From: Clostridia bacterium
GTDB lineage: Bacteria; Bacillota; Clostridia; Oscillospirales; CAG-272
NCBI GenBank assembly: GCA_017463865.1
Contig: JAFTOI010000020.1
Location: forward strand, 26,251-90,250
Reading direction: 5' to 3'
Length of the DNA stretch: 64,000 bases
The notes beneath the pieces were generated by a model that was not told the origin of the DNA, made no database searches, and saw only the letters and a program-made list of their open reading frames with translations. Below are positions 26,442 to 33,634 of the stretch, in pieces. Within the stretch, counting starts at the first letter, position 1. Every line of letters begins with the position of its first letter. The position numbers were made by a program, and so were the translations under genes.

Positions 26442-26474
26442 TCTTGCTTGTCATATATTTTCATCTTTCTTCGG

Positions 26475-26499
26475 CCTTGCGAGAAATCGCAAGGTTTTT
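26475..26499 (+). terminator. Terminator of the recombinase transcript
   Basis: CCTTGCGA-GAAA-TCGCAAGG at 26475-26494 followed by TTTTTA: an 8-bp stem with a GAAA tetraloop. Confidence 0.88.
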
Positions 26500-26555
26500 A
26501 CATAGATAAGCATACTTCTGTTATAATTCCGCAGAAGTTGAAGTATAGTATAATA

Positions 26556-26735
26556 TAACAGACCTGATACACCTGTTATGATTGCTCGACTATATTTGAC
26601 TAAGCAAGCAAATAAAAGTGGCAGGAATATATCTGGTGAAGAATAAAAAATGGTAGCAACCCGTTAAGGGTTGAACATAAAAGGGCAGGAATATTGAAGT
26701 CCCCTCGCAACGCTGTTTGCGAGGGGACTTTCTTG
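26556..26735 (+). ncRNA. Candidate noncoding RNA 1 of the element
   Basis: TATAAT at 26549-26554 could start a transcript near 26560 that ends at a strong terminator (stem 26699-26709 with 26718-26728, then TTTCTT). The stretch has no ORF. It includes the hairpin CAACCC/GGGTTG (26658-26674) and two copies of GGCAGGAATAT (near 26621 and 26684). The -35 box is weak. No match to an RNA family known to me. Confidence 0.45.
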
Positions 26736-26777
26736 TCCTCGAACACTTCTGCTTAATAATTATGAATACTCTTAGCG

Positions 26778-26783
26778 TATAAT
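26778..26783 (+). promoter_or_regulatory. -10 box of candidate RNA 2
   Basis: TATAAT preceded by GCG, about 10 bases before the first stem of the structured RNA; the -35 region is poor. Confidence 0.45.
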
Positions 26784-26789
26784 CATAAA

Positions 26790-26950
26790 AAAGAGCACTC
26801 CAATCGACACGATTGGTAGCGACAGCTTCCCTACGGGTTGTTTATTACCGAGAACGCCACGCGTTCCAGTCGGTGCTCCAAAGAGCTTTGGTAAGCTCCC
26901 TCGCGTAAGCGAGGTTATCTAATTGACCATCAGCTTGCTGATGGTTTTTG
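26790..26950 (+). ncRNA. Candidate structured RNA 2 of the element
   Basis: About 160 bases with at least six helices: closing stem GAGCAC (26793-26798) / GTGCTC (26873-26878); inside it CCAATC/GATTGG (26800-26816) and GAACGC/GCGTTC (26852-26866); then GAGCTT/AAGCTC (26883-26898), CCTCGC-GTAA-GCGAGG (26899-26914, a GNRA tetraloop) and a terminator ACCATCAG/CTGATGGT (26926-26945) with a T-run. It ends 30 bases before the DUF3991-like gene, so it may be a free RNA, a cis-regulator of that gene, or part of a replication origin. I do not recognise the family. Confidence 0.6.
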
Positions 26951-26977
26951 AAACTTATATAAAGGAGAAAGAGTTTG

Positions 26978-27979
26978 ATGAAAAGCTATTATAATAAAGC
27001 AAAAGACTATTCGATTACTTCTCGTTCAGTTAAAACAAAGCATTACGAAGAATTGAAAAAGCAAGCTGAGGAAGAAAAGAGAACTGCTTTAGAGTTCTGT
27101 ATATGGTATGATTTCCAGCTGGTGGATAAAGCAAAACTGGATACTGGTGTGTTTTCCTGTATCTTGGACTTGGTGAATAACAAACACATCACCGCACCCT
27201 ATGTTAAAGAGTTTCGCCTTGCCTGTATTCTTTTACAGAGGTTTTTACAGTCCAGCAAGGCAATCAATGACAAGTCCTGCCAAGAGTACATCGCTGACCA
27301 TCCCGAAGTGGCTTCGAGGTTAGAGACAAAGCGTATCAATATGGATTTCAGCCAATTTTTGAACTATGACCGAGCCAAGGCACATAAGCAGTTGTTCCCA
27401 TTCTTCCGAAGCAAGGGTATCAATACTGACCTTGTGGCAGAACTGATAAGCCGTCATCTGCTGGCATATGACCTTGACCGTCGCAATCTGATTTTTCTGA
27501 ACAGAACCGATAGAGATACCATCGGTGTTGAGAAACTGGGAACTGGTACAAAGCACTTCCAGCGTTTAGAGGGAACTATGCCGATGTGCTGGCACTACTG
27601 GCTGGAACAGGACGAGCATATTACATTCCGTGCCGACATTGATACGGTCATTTTCTTTGATACCACACTCAATATGCTAAAGTACCTCACAGACAACGAG
27701 CCACAGGAACGAACACTTTACGCCAGCCTACATACTCCGAACTGCCTATTGGAAACATACAAGAACACATTGGCGTTGCTCCGCTTAGATGTAAAGATAG
27801 AGTATGTGTTTGAGGATGAACTTAAGACCCGCCGTTTTAAGTTGTTCAACCTTATGCCCGATGAGTCGATGTTTTTACCGAAGCTGGCAACACCAGCACC
27901 CGAACCAATAGCGGCAGAAGCTCCGACAGTCGAAGCCACCGCAACAGCCGATAACGATGACGAAGATTTGCCGTTCTGA
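26978..27979 (+). CDS. DUF3991-like / degenerate Toprim protein with SSB-like C-terminal tip
   Basis: A 333-residue protein. Residues 140-220 follow the DUF3991 pattern (FRSKGINTDLVAELISRHLL, then RRNLIFLNRTD, GTGTKHFQRLEG), and ADIDTVIFFDTTLNMLKYL resembles the first strand of the Toprim-like domain that normally follows; the second acidic motif is not evident. After a Pro/Ala/Thr linker it ends in DNDDEDLPF, very like the C-terminal tip by which SSB recruits replication proteins. DUF3991 domains occur in mobilisation and replication proteins of mobile elements. ATG 26978 follows AAAGGAGAAAGAG. Probably involved in replication or processing of the excised element. Confidence 0.55.
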   Translation: MKSYYNKAKDYSITSRSVKTKHYEELKKQAEEEKRTALEFCIWYDFQLVDKAKLDTGVFSCILDLVNNKHITAPYVKEFRLACILLQRFLQSSKAINDKSCQEYIADHPEVASRLETKRINMDFSQFLNYDRAKAHKQLFPFFRSKGINTDLVAELISRHLLAYDLDRRNLIFLNRTDRDTIGVEKLGTGTKHFQRLEGTMPMCWHYWLEQDEHITFRADIDTVIFFDTTLNMLKYLTDNEPQERTLYASLHTPNCLLETYKNTLALLRLDVKIEYVFEDELKTRRFKLFNLMPDESMFLPKLATPAPEPIAAEAPTVEATATADNDDEDLPF

Positions 27980-28076
27980 TATATATGCTCTTGCTTCACA
28001 GCAAGGGCATTTTATATTTTGACTGCTCCAACACTATAATCTAATATCCAATAAATATAGAATAGGAGCAATTATT

Positions 28077-28625
28077 ATGGTAAGTATCTGTATCTGCAAT
28101 CTTGGTCTTTATAACGAGGGCAAATTAGCGTGCAGCTGGATTATACTTCCCTGTACGGAAAGTAAGCTGCAGCGATTGCTGTGGCGTATCGGTATCAATG
28201 AGGTCTATGAGGAATGGTTTATCTGCGATAGTTCCAGCGACCTTAACTGTGTCAATGAAGTCATTGGAGAGCATACCAGTATTCATAGTCTAAATCGACT
28301 GGCTAAGCGTTTACGGGGAATGAGCAAAAGCGAACTCGAAATGCTGGAAGCGGTGTCAGAGTACGAAAGTCCCCGAACAGCGGACGAGCTGTTGAAGCTG
28401 GCGTGTAATTTGGACTGCTATACCATCTATCCCGATGTCAATACCCATGAGGAACTGGGAGAATACTTCCTGTATGAGCTGGAAGCAATCTCCGTCCCCG
28501 AACATTTATTGCCATACTTCAACGCTGAAGCATATGGCAGAGACCTTTCCTTTTCACTCGATGGTCTTTTCACTTCGGCAGGATTTGTCGAAAAAATTGA
28601 CGAGCCAAGGGACATAGAATATTAA
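28077..28625 (+). CDS. ardA: Antirestriction protein ArdA
   Basis: ArdA proteins mimic B-form DNA and block type I restriction enzymes, helping mobile DNA enter new hosts. The 182-residue, acidic product matches the Tn916 Orf18-type ArdA layout: ICICNLGLYNEGKLACSW at the start, EEWFICDSSSD, HTSIHSLNRLAKRL in the middle and NAEAYGRDLSFSLDGLFTSAG near the end. The ATG follows AATAGGAGCAATT. It sits in the integrative element between the DUF3991-like gene and xis. Confidence 0.85.
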   Translation: MVSICICNLGLYNEGKLACSWIILPCTESKLQRLLWRIGINEVYEEWFICDSSSDLNCVNEVIGEHTSIHSLNRLAKRLRGMSKSELEMLEAVSEYESPRTADELLKLACNLDCYTIYPDVNTHEELGEYFLYELEAISVPEHLLPYFNAEAYGRDLSFSLDGLFTSAGFVEKIDEPRDIEY

Positions 28626-28668
28626 ATATATTTTCTATATTCTTTTTTTGCTCTTTGCTATTCCTACA

Positions 28669-28704
28669 GATAGGAATAGCAAAGGCTGGAACCCTTGTCT
28701 TTTA
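28669..28704 (+). promoter_or_regulatory. Shared regulatory-type element, copy 2
   Basis: Upstream of xis; matches 24977-25010. Here it also overlaps a perfect hairpin GCTATTCCT / AGGAATAGC (28658-28680). Confidence 0.5.
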
Positions 28705-28771
28705 AGCAAAAAATATGTTAGAGTATATGTGTAAGCTACAGAACAACAACTCGAAAGGAGATTACACATAT

Positions 28772-28957
28772 ATGACTACTAACATTCCGAAGATGATGAC
28801 CGTTAGAGAAATCGCCGCAACAGGCGTTTTGACTGAAACTGCTATCCGCAGATTATTAAGAGAAGGAAAGCTTCCTGCTATCTATAGTGGCAAAAAGGCT
28901 TTTATCAATTTTGACCTTATGTGTGAAATGCTGGCTAATCTCAAGCCAGCCAGTTAA
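28772..28957 (+). CDS. xis: Excisionase (Xis), Tn916-like
   Basis: A 61-residue DNA-binding protein of the excisionase/MerR-like winged-helix group: MTVREIAATGVLTETAIRRL and REGKLPAIYSGKKAFINFDL are typical. Xis bends DNA at the attachment sites and directs the integrase to excision. GAAAGGAG is 11 bases before the ATG at 28772. It ends 15 bases before int, the usual xis-int order. Confidence 0.85.
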   Translation: MTTNIPKMMTVREIAATGVLTETAIRRLLREGKLPAIYSGKKAFINFDLMCEMLANLKPAS

Positions 28958-28972
28958 GAAGGGAGAGATATT

Positions 28973-30112
28973 ATGAGCATTAAAGGCGTTACCAAGCGTG
29001 GTGAAAACACATATCGTTTTACCGTTTCAATGGGTTTTGATGAAAACGGAAAGCATATTCGGCGTACTATGACATACAAATTACCTGAAGGAACGGCACC
29101 GACCAAGGCGGAAAAGATGATTCAGAGGGCATATAACGATTTTGAAGATTTATGTAAAGAGCCGCCTAAAGTTGAAAAAGGCATTACTTTTAAGGAACTT
29201 GTTGATATTTATATGAGGGAGTTTGCTCCCAATGAATTGAAACCAGTAACCATGTACAACTATGAGGGGGATTTGAGAATCCATCTGCTTCCTGTCTTTG
29301 GAGAAAGGGAGTGTGTTGGTATCGAAAACAAAGAGCTGACGACCTTTTTTACGGGTCTTGATTTGTCGCCCGAAACAACACGTAAACTAAAGACAGTAAT
29401 GTCGAGCGTTTTCTCTTATGGAGTAAAGCAGAAGTATATTAACGAAAACCCCTGCGTGAATGCCAACCATAAGAAAGACCCCAACAAGAAAAAGAAAGTC
29501 AAATACCTTAATGGTGAGCAATGTAAGAAGTTGATGGAACTTACCGCTGAATATAGCGCATTTAATACTCTAATAAGGTTCTTGCTGCTTACGGGACTGA
29601 GAATCGGGGAAGCACTTGCCTTAACTTGGAGTCAAATTGACTTTGTAGATGAGGTTGTAAATGTTTCTGATACATTGGCTTTTGCTTACGGTGAAAAATA
29701 CATGTCTTCGCCCAAAACTGAAAACAGCATTCGTACCATTAAGTTGGGAAGTTATGGAGTTAGCTTGCTAAAGAACCACAAGGAACAGCAAGAGAATGAG
29801 CAACAGCGTGTAGGCATGAGCGAAGAATGTCGCCAGCTTGTATTCCCATCTCCACTGGGTAAATATGGTGATAGAGGTGGCATTAACAAAGAACTGAAGA
29901 AACTGCTGTCGGAGAACGGTATGCCGAGTTTAAGTGTTCATGCTCTGCGCCATAGCAACGCCAGTCTGATGATTAACGCTGGAGTCGATATTAAAATGGT
30001 GTCTGAAAATCTTGGGCATTGTGGTATCGGGGTGACTGGCGATATCTATTCTCATATGTTCAAGGCATATAAAGCCAAAACCGCAAAAGCACTTGAAGAC
30101 TTTCTGCTATAA
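28973..30112 (+). CDS. int: Tyrosine integrase
   Basis: A 379-residue phage/Tn916-type integrase. Residues 1-65 are an AP2-like arm-binding domain (TYRFTVSMGFDENGKHIR), followed by the core-binding SAM-like domain (TFKELVDIYMREFAPNELKP) and the catalytic domain with Arg in TGLRIGEALALTW, Lys in SSPKTENSIRTI, HxxR in SVHALRHSNASL, Gly-His in NLGHCGIGVTG and Tyr in DIYSHMF. All catalytic residues are present. It should recombine the CTCCAAGAGATAA sites at the 3' end of rpsI. Confidence 0.95.
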   Translation: MSIKGVTKRGENTYRFTVSMGFDENGKHIRRTMTYKLPEGTAPTKAEKMIQRAYNDFEDLCKEPPKVEKGITFKELVDIYMREFAPNELKPVTMYNYEGDLRIHLLPVFGERECVGIENKELTTFFTGLDLSPETTRKLKTVMSSVFSYGVKQKYINENPCVNANHKKDPNKKKKVKYLNGEQCKKLMELTAEYSAFNTLIRFLLLTGLRIGEALALTWSQIDFVDEVVNVSDTLAFAYGEKYMSSPKTENSIRTIKLGSYGVSLLKNHKEQQENEQQRVGMSEECRQLVFPSPLGKYGDRGGINKELKKLLSENGMPSLSVHALRHSNASLMINAGVDIKMVSENLGHCGIGVTGDIYSHMFKAYKAKTAKALEDFLL

Positions 30113-30131
30113 GCTATTCTTACTCGTAAAT

Positions 30132-30160
30132 AAACGGTTCCGCTTTACACAGAACCGTTT
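30132..30160 (+). terminator. Terminator of xis-int
   Basis: AAACGGTTC (30132-30140) pairs with GAACCGTTT (30152-30160), followed by an A/T run. Confidence 0.85.
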
Positions 30161-30167
30161 ATTTATA

Positions 30168-30207
30168 GGACGACACGATACTTACATTCGTGTCGTCCTC
30201 TTTATTT
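30168..30207 (+). terminator. Second terminator-like hairpin before the cargo genes
   Basis: GGACGACACGA (30168-30178) pairs perfectly with TCGTGTCGTCC (30188-30198), followed by TCTTTATTTATT. Together with the previous one it insulates the cargo region from xis-int. Confidence 0.8.
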
Positions 30208-30237
30208 ATTCACATTTTTGTGGTAAAATATTACCAA

Positions 30238-30256
30238 TTAGATAAACTTGAATTTG
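30238..30256 (+). repeat. Cargo-boundary repeat, copy 1
   Basis: TTAGATAAACTTGAATTTG, identical at 31830-31848, and similar to GCTAAATCCCAATTTG (31259-31274) and GATAAATTCCAATTTG (32377-32392). Each lies at the edge of a cargo gene. Confidence 0.6.
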
Positions 30257-30270
30257 ATGGAGAAATCTTT

Positions 30271-31263
30271 ATGAAACCATTTGAAAATATTATTCCGAGA
30301 GATTTTCAAGGTGGAGTGCTTGTTCTTAAAGATGGTCAAGTTGTTTTTGAATATTGCCAAGGTAATGCTGACCATAGCACAAACACTCCCTTCACATCAC
30401 ATACTACAATTACATTAGCTTCACTGTCTAAGCAATTTGTCGCAACAGCCATTTTCCTCCAGATAGAACAGGGGAAACTTTCTTTGGATGATACAATCGA
30501 CCAGTACTTTCCTCAATATCCCCAGGGAAAGAACATTACGATTCGCCATCTGCTACATCATTCAAGTGGTATTCCCGATTATATCAGTGATAGAATTATC
30601 CCTGATGCAATCCAAAAATATGAATCAGAGCACGGAATCGCACCAACTGATGTTATCGAGTTTAATAAGTGCATTGTTTCAGAATGTCGTCCTGTTAGTC
30701 TTTCAGAATGTTTTGACCTAATTGGTGAATTACCTTTGTATTTTGAGCCAGGCTCAGAGGGCAGATACAGTAATACCAATTATTTTTTACTTGGTCACAT
30801 TCTGGAGAAAGTATCCAGCAAGTCTTTTTCGGATGTAATGCGTGATGTATTTATGCTCTTTGGGTTGAAACATACACACATGAATGGGCGTGACGCAGAT
30901 GCTTGTGGATATGCCAAACATGATGATATCATTTTTTCCTGTGGCAGACCTGCCATGGATAGTGGTGACAGCAGCGTTGTTTCTTCGCTAACAGATTTAG
31001 GACTTTGGTGCAACGCTATACTAAATGCCGATATATTGTCTGCTGACAGTTGGAAGGAATGTCTGAATTTTAACCCGAAGCCTTATGGATGTGGTTTGTG
31101 GCAGTTTGATAATGGTTGGTTTGGACATGATGGAGGATTGCCAGGATTGAGACATTGGCAAAGGTTGAATTCTAAGGATAAAGTGGCAATCATTATCCTC
31201 TCTAATGTTGTTATAGAGGAACCACCCTTTCTTGCCCAAATGATGGAATACTTTATTCGCTAA
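30271..31263 (+). CDS. Serine hydrolase, class C beta-lactamase-like
   Basis: A 330-residue penicillin-binding-fold hydrolase without a signal peptide, so probably cytoplasmic. SLSKQFVATAIFL contains the Ser-x-x-Lys motif, GRYSNTNYFLLG the Tyr-x-Asn motif and GWFGHDGGLPG the third (HxG) motif; IRHLLHHSSGIPDYI is typical of the family. Such proteins act as esterases, peptidases or transpeptidase relatives more often than as true beta-lactamases. GATGGAGAAATCTTT precedes the ATG. The region is strongly AT-rich, consistent with foreign cargo. Confidence 0.85.
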   Translation: MKPFENIIPRDFQGGVLVLKDGQVVFEYCQGNADHSTNTPFTSHTTITLASLSKQFVATAIFLQIEQGKLSLDDTIDQYFPQYPQGKNITIRHLLHHSSGIPDYISDRIIPDAIQKYESEHGIAPTDVIEFNKCIVSECRPVSLSECFDLIGELPLYFEPGSEGRYSNTNYFLLGHILEKVSSKSFSDVMRDVFMLFGLKHTHMNGRDADACGYAKHDDIIFSCGRPAMDSGDSSVVSSLTDLGLWCNAILNADILSADSWKECLNFNPKPYGCGLWQFDNGWFGHDGGLPGLRHWQRLNSKDKVAIIILSNVVIEEPPFLAQMMEYFIR

Positions 31264-31286
31264 ATCCCAATTTGATGGTGTTTTAT

Positions 31287-31802
31287 ATGAGAACAACGAA
31301 TGTTATTGTTCTGCCTTATGACAGAGCATGGAAATCTGCTTTTGAAAAAATAAAAAAGGAAATTGAAGGTGTAATCGGTGATTTGATTGTTGATATTGAA
31401 CATGTTGGAAGTACATCAGTTGAAGGACTTTCTGCTAAACCTTGTATTGATATTGATGTAGTAATCAAAGATTATTCGGTATTTGAAGATGTTGTTCAAA
31501 AATTAGAAACGATTGGCTATATATACGAGGGTGACCTTGGAATCAAGGATAGGGAAGCGTTTAATTACTCAAATAAACCACATTTGCAAACGCACCATTT
31601 ATATGTGTGTCCACAGTATTCAGAGGAATTACATCGGCATGTTACATTTAGAGATTTTTTGGTAAATAATAACGAAGCAGTAAAAAAATATAGTCTAGTA
31701 AAGGAGACGGCTGCAAAACTATTTCCAAATGATATTGAGAAATACATAGAATACAAATCGCCTTGCATTGAAGAATTATACAAACAATGTGGGTTGAAAT
31801 AA
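31287..31802 (+). CDS. GrpB family protein (nucleotidyltransferase-like)
   Basis: A 171-residue GrpB/UPF0157 protein. VLPYDRAWKSAFEKIKKEIE at the start and DIEHVGSTSVEGLSAKPCID (the nucleotidyltransferase-like GSTSV...KP.ID signature with the paired acidic residues) are diagnostic, as is LRHHVTFRDFL-like HRHVTFRDFLVNN. Function is not established; some family members are linked to CoA-related or small-molecule modification. ATG 31287 is preferred by comparison with the family start; the ribosome site is weak (GGTG). Confidence 0.85.
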   Translation: MRTTNVIVLPYDRAWKSAFEKIKKEIEGVIGDLIVDIEHVGSTSVEGLSAKPCIDIDVVIKDYSVFEDVVQKLETIGYIYEGDLGIKDREAFNYSNKPHLQTHHLYVCPQYSEELHRHVTFRDFLVNNNEAVKKYSLVKETAAKLFPNDIEKYIEYKSPCIEELYKQCGLK

Positions 31803-31829
31803 TTTAGCAAATTCCAGTAGGTAGGACAG

Positions 31830-31848
31830 TTAGATAAACTTGAATTTG
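31830..31848 (+). repeat. Cargo-boundary repeat, copy 2
   Basis: Identical to 30238-30256; lies 11 bases before the kinase gene. Confidence 0.6.
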
Positions 31849-31859
31849 TAGGTGCGAGA

Positions 31860-32375
31860 ATGATTATTTTAATTACAGGAGCATCCCACACGGGAAAAAC
31901 AGCACTTGCCCAGCAACTGCTTGAAAAATATAAATATCCATACTTATCCATTGACCACTTGAAGATGGGGTTAATTCGTAGTGGAAACACGAAACTCACA
32001 CCAATAAGTGATGATAGCGATTTGACTTCATACCTGTGGCCGATTGTTCGCGAAATGATAAAAACTGCCGTTGAGAACAAGCAACACTTAATTGTTGAAG
32101 GTTGCTATATTCCGTTCGATTGGCAAAAGGACTTTGACTCCGAATATCTTGAGAACATCAAATATTTCTGCCTTGTAATGAGTGAGGAATATATCAGAAA
32201 CCACTTTGCTGACATAAAGAAATATGCAAATGCCATTGAAAATCGTTTGGATGATGAATGCTGTACAATGGAGAGTGTATTGGCAGATAATGCAGAAATG
32301 TTAGACCTCGCACAGAAGTATAATGTGAATTATATACTCATTGATGATAAGTACGAAATCAATATTGATTTATAA
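31860..32375 (+). CDS. P-loop kinase-like protein, cargo gene
   Basis: A 171-residue P-loop NTPase: GASHTGKTALAQQLLEK is the Walker A motif, LSIDHLKMGL holds the acidic residue typical of small-molecule kinases and zeta-toxin relatives, and LIVEGCYIPF is the following strand. The lid region is ENRLDDEC. The substrate is unknown; such genes are often mobile and some modify antibiotics or nucleotides. It is the last gene of the element before the right attachment site. Confidence 0.8.
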   Translation: MIILITGASHTGKTALAQQLLEKYKYPYLSIDHLKMGLIRSGNTKLTPISDDSDLTSYLWPIVREMIKTAVENKQHLIVEGCYIPFDWQKDFDSEYLENIKYFCLVMSEEYIRNHFADIKKYANAIENRLDDECCTMESVLADNAEMLDLAQKYNVNYILIDDKYEINIDL

Positions 32376-32413
32376 CGATAAATTCCAATTTGTCGAAAAA
32401 TGTGGGTGTGAAT

Positions 32414-32434
32414 CTTGGTGCAAACTTGGTGCAA
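32414..32434 (+). repeat. Right arm-type repeat
   Basis: Same 21 bases as 23927-23947, again two tandem copies of CTTGGTGCAA(A). Confidence 0.65.
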
Positions 32435-32548
32435 CATTCCGTGAAAACCTATCAATTTTATAAAACGATATACGATTACACACTCACAATATCACACGAT
32501 ATGAACGTTATTCGTGATATAAAACACTTTCAAACGGTTGCGTAAAAA

Positions 32549-32561
32549 CTCCAAGAGATAA
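32549..32561 (+). repeat. attR core (direct repeat, right)
   Basis: CTCCAAGAGATAA, identical to the end of rpsI; GC-rich host sequence resumes directly after it. Confidence 0.85.
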
Positions 32562-32612
32562 GTTTCGGCTCAGCCGAACCTTCATCTTGTGGGCACCTTG
32601 CTTCGCCCATAC

Positions 32613-32645
32613 AAAAAGCTCGCATCTGCGGATGCGAGCTTTTTT
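32613..32645 (+). terminator. Original rpsI terminator, displaced by the element
   Basis: A 14-bp stem (32613-32626 with 32631-32644) and T-run. It serves the convergent DUF3021 gene too, but before insertion it would have followed rpsI by about 70 bases. Confidence 0.85.
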
Positions 32646-32647
32646 CA

Positions 32648-33073
32648 TTATTCCTCCCTGTCCTGCATCCGCGCCAGCTCCTCGTTGACACGGGCGATGC
32701 GACGACGTTCTGCACGGTCGGCCAGCAAGAAGAGGGGAATACCCCCGACCAACGCCCCGCCAACAGTGCACGCCATCACCCGCCAGACAGTTTCTGCGCG
32801 AACATACCCGAACAAGCTGAGCAACCCGAACCCTGCCCACGCCTCCAGGAACAGGCAGGATAGCCGACGCACCCACAGCGGCCATGTGCCCCGTCCCACT
32901 AAAATGATCTGCGCGATCAGTGCAGAAGCCAAAATCTCCATCACAAAGCAGACCAGCAGGCGGACACCCAACTGCGGATAAAAATGATGGAGAACAAGAA
33001 AGCCCAGTGTCACTGCCGTCACGCCGGTCGAAAAGGTCGTCCAGAACAGCCTGAGCCGTTGTGTAAATTTCAT
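32648..33073 (-). CDS. DUF3021 family membrane protein
   Basis: A 141-residue protein with four membrane segments (residues about 10-30, 38-58, 72-90 and 95-118) and a charged C-terminal tail. The pattern fits DUF3021, a family almost always encoded beside a LytTR regulator, to which it probably acts as a membrane partner or anti-activator. It overlaps the LytTR gene by ATGA. Confidence 0.8.
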   Translation of the reverse strand: MKFTQRLRLFWTTFSTGVTAVTLGFLVLHHFYPQLGVRLLVCFVMEILASALIAQIILVGRGTWPLWVRRLSCLFLEAWAGFGLLSLFGYVRAETVWRVMACTVGGALVGGIPLFLLADRAERRRIARVNEELARMQDREE

Positions 33074-33513
33074 ATCAGCACCCCCAATTTCTCCTTGATC
33101 CCCGGCATGTACTGCCGGGACACCACCAGCGCCTCGCCGGTGGTCAGTGTCACCAACAGCCGCGAGTTCGGCTCGCGGCGCATGCGGGTGACCTTGCGTA
33201 GATTCACGATGGTCGACTTCGAGATCCGCACAAAGCTGGTCTGCGCCAGCTTTTCCTCGATCTGATACAACTTCGCCGGCGTCTCGAAGGTTCCGCTCGC
33301 CGTGTAGAAAAAGACGCGGTCGTCCACCGACTCGAAGTAGAGCAGCTCGCCCAGCGGGATGAAGTGGGTCTCGTCGCCGGCGATCCCCGCGACGGTGTTG
33401 CCTGCCAGACTCAGCGCCGCAATGATCTCGCGCAGCTCGCCCGTCATCGCCGAGCAGCGCACCGTGATCTCGGGCTCGGCGAGGTTCGGGGCCTCGATGA
33501 TGTTGATCTTCAT
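33070..33513 (-). CDS. LytTR-domain DNA-binding protein
   Basis: A 147-residue regulator with a short N-terminal part and a C-terminal LytTR domain: FIPLGELLYFESVDDRVFFYT and FVRISKSTIVNLRKVTRM are characteristic. LytTR proteins without a receiver domain pair with DUF3021 membrane proteins. GGAGGGAGACC precedes the ATG at 33513. Target genes are unknown; autoregulation is likely. Confidence 0.88.
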   Translation of the reverse strand: MKINIIEAPNLAEPEITVRCSAMTGELREIIAALSLAGNTVAGIAGDETHFIPLGELLYFESVDDRVFFYTASGTFETPAKLYQIEEKLAQTSFVRISKSTIVNLRKVTRMRREPNSRLLVTLTTGEALVVSRQYMPGIKEKLGVLI

Positions 33514-33634
33514 GGTCTCCCTCCTTTGCTGGCTATAGGATAGCACAGTTTCGCCGCCCCGTCAAGGGGGCGGCGGGTATGCTGCGCGCCGGGGCGGGTG
33601 TGCTGCAAAATATTTGCTGTGTTCACAAAATTTT

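Larger units (their letters stand above)
23836..32561 (+). mobile_element. Integrative element in the 3' end of rpsI (about 8.7 kb)
   Basis: Bounded by the direct repeat CTCCAAGAGATAA at 23836-23848 and 32549-32561. It is visibly AT-richer than the host on both sides. It encodes an arm-binding tyrosine integrase with Xis, a second tyrosine recombinase, ArdA, a DUF3991-like protein, an unknown 302-residue protein, short ORFs, a structured noncoding region and three cargo genes. No relaxase, coupling protein or type IV secretion genes are present, so it is not a self-transmissible conjugative element; it fits an integrative mobilisable or satellite-like island. Integration into the 3' end of rpsI is a known target of several Firmicutes elements. 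Confidence 0.9.

Noticed and set aside
26442-26977. Retron or type III toxin-antitoxin locus
   Set aside because: No reverse transcriptase and no ToxN-like protein nearby; the two RNA units are not a tandem repeat array.
30238-32392. Integron attC sites between the cargo genes
   Set aside because: No RYYYAAC/GTTRRRY core pairs and no integron integrase; only the repeated motif itself is reported.
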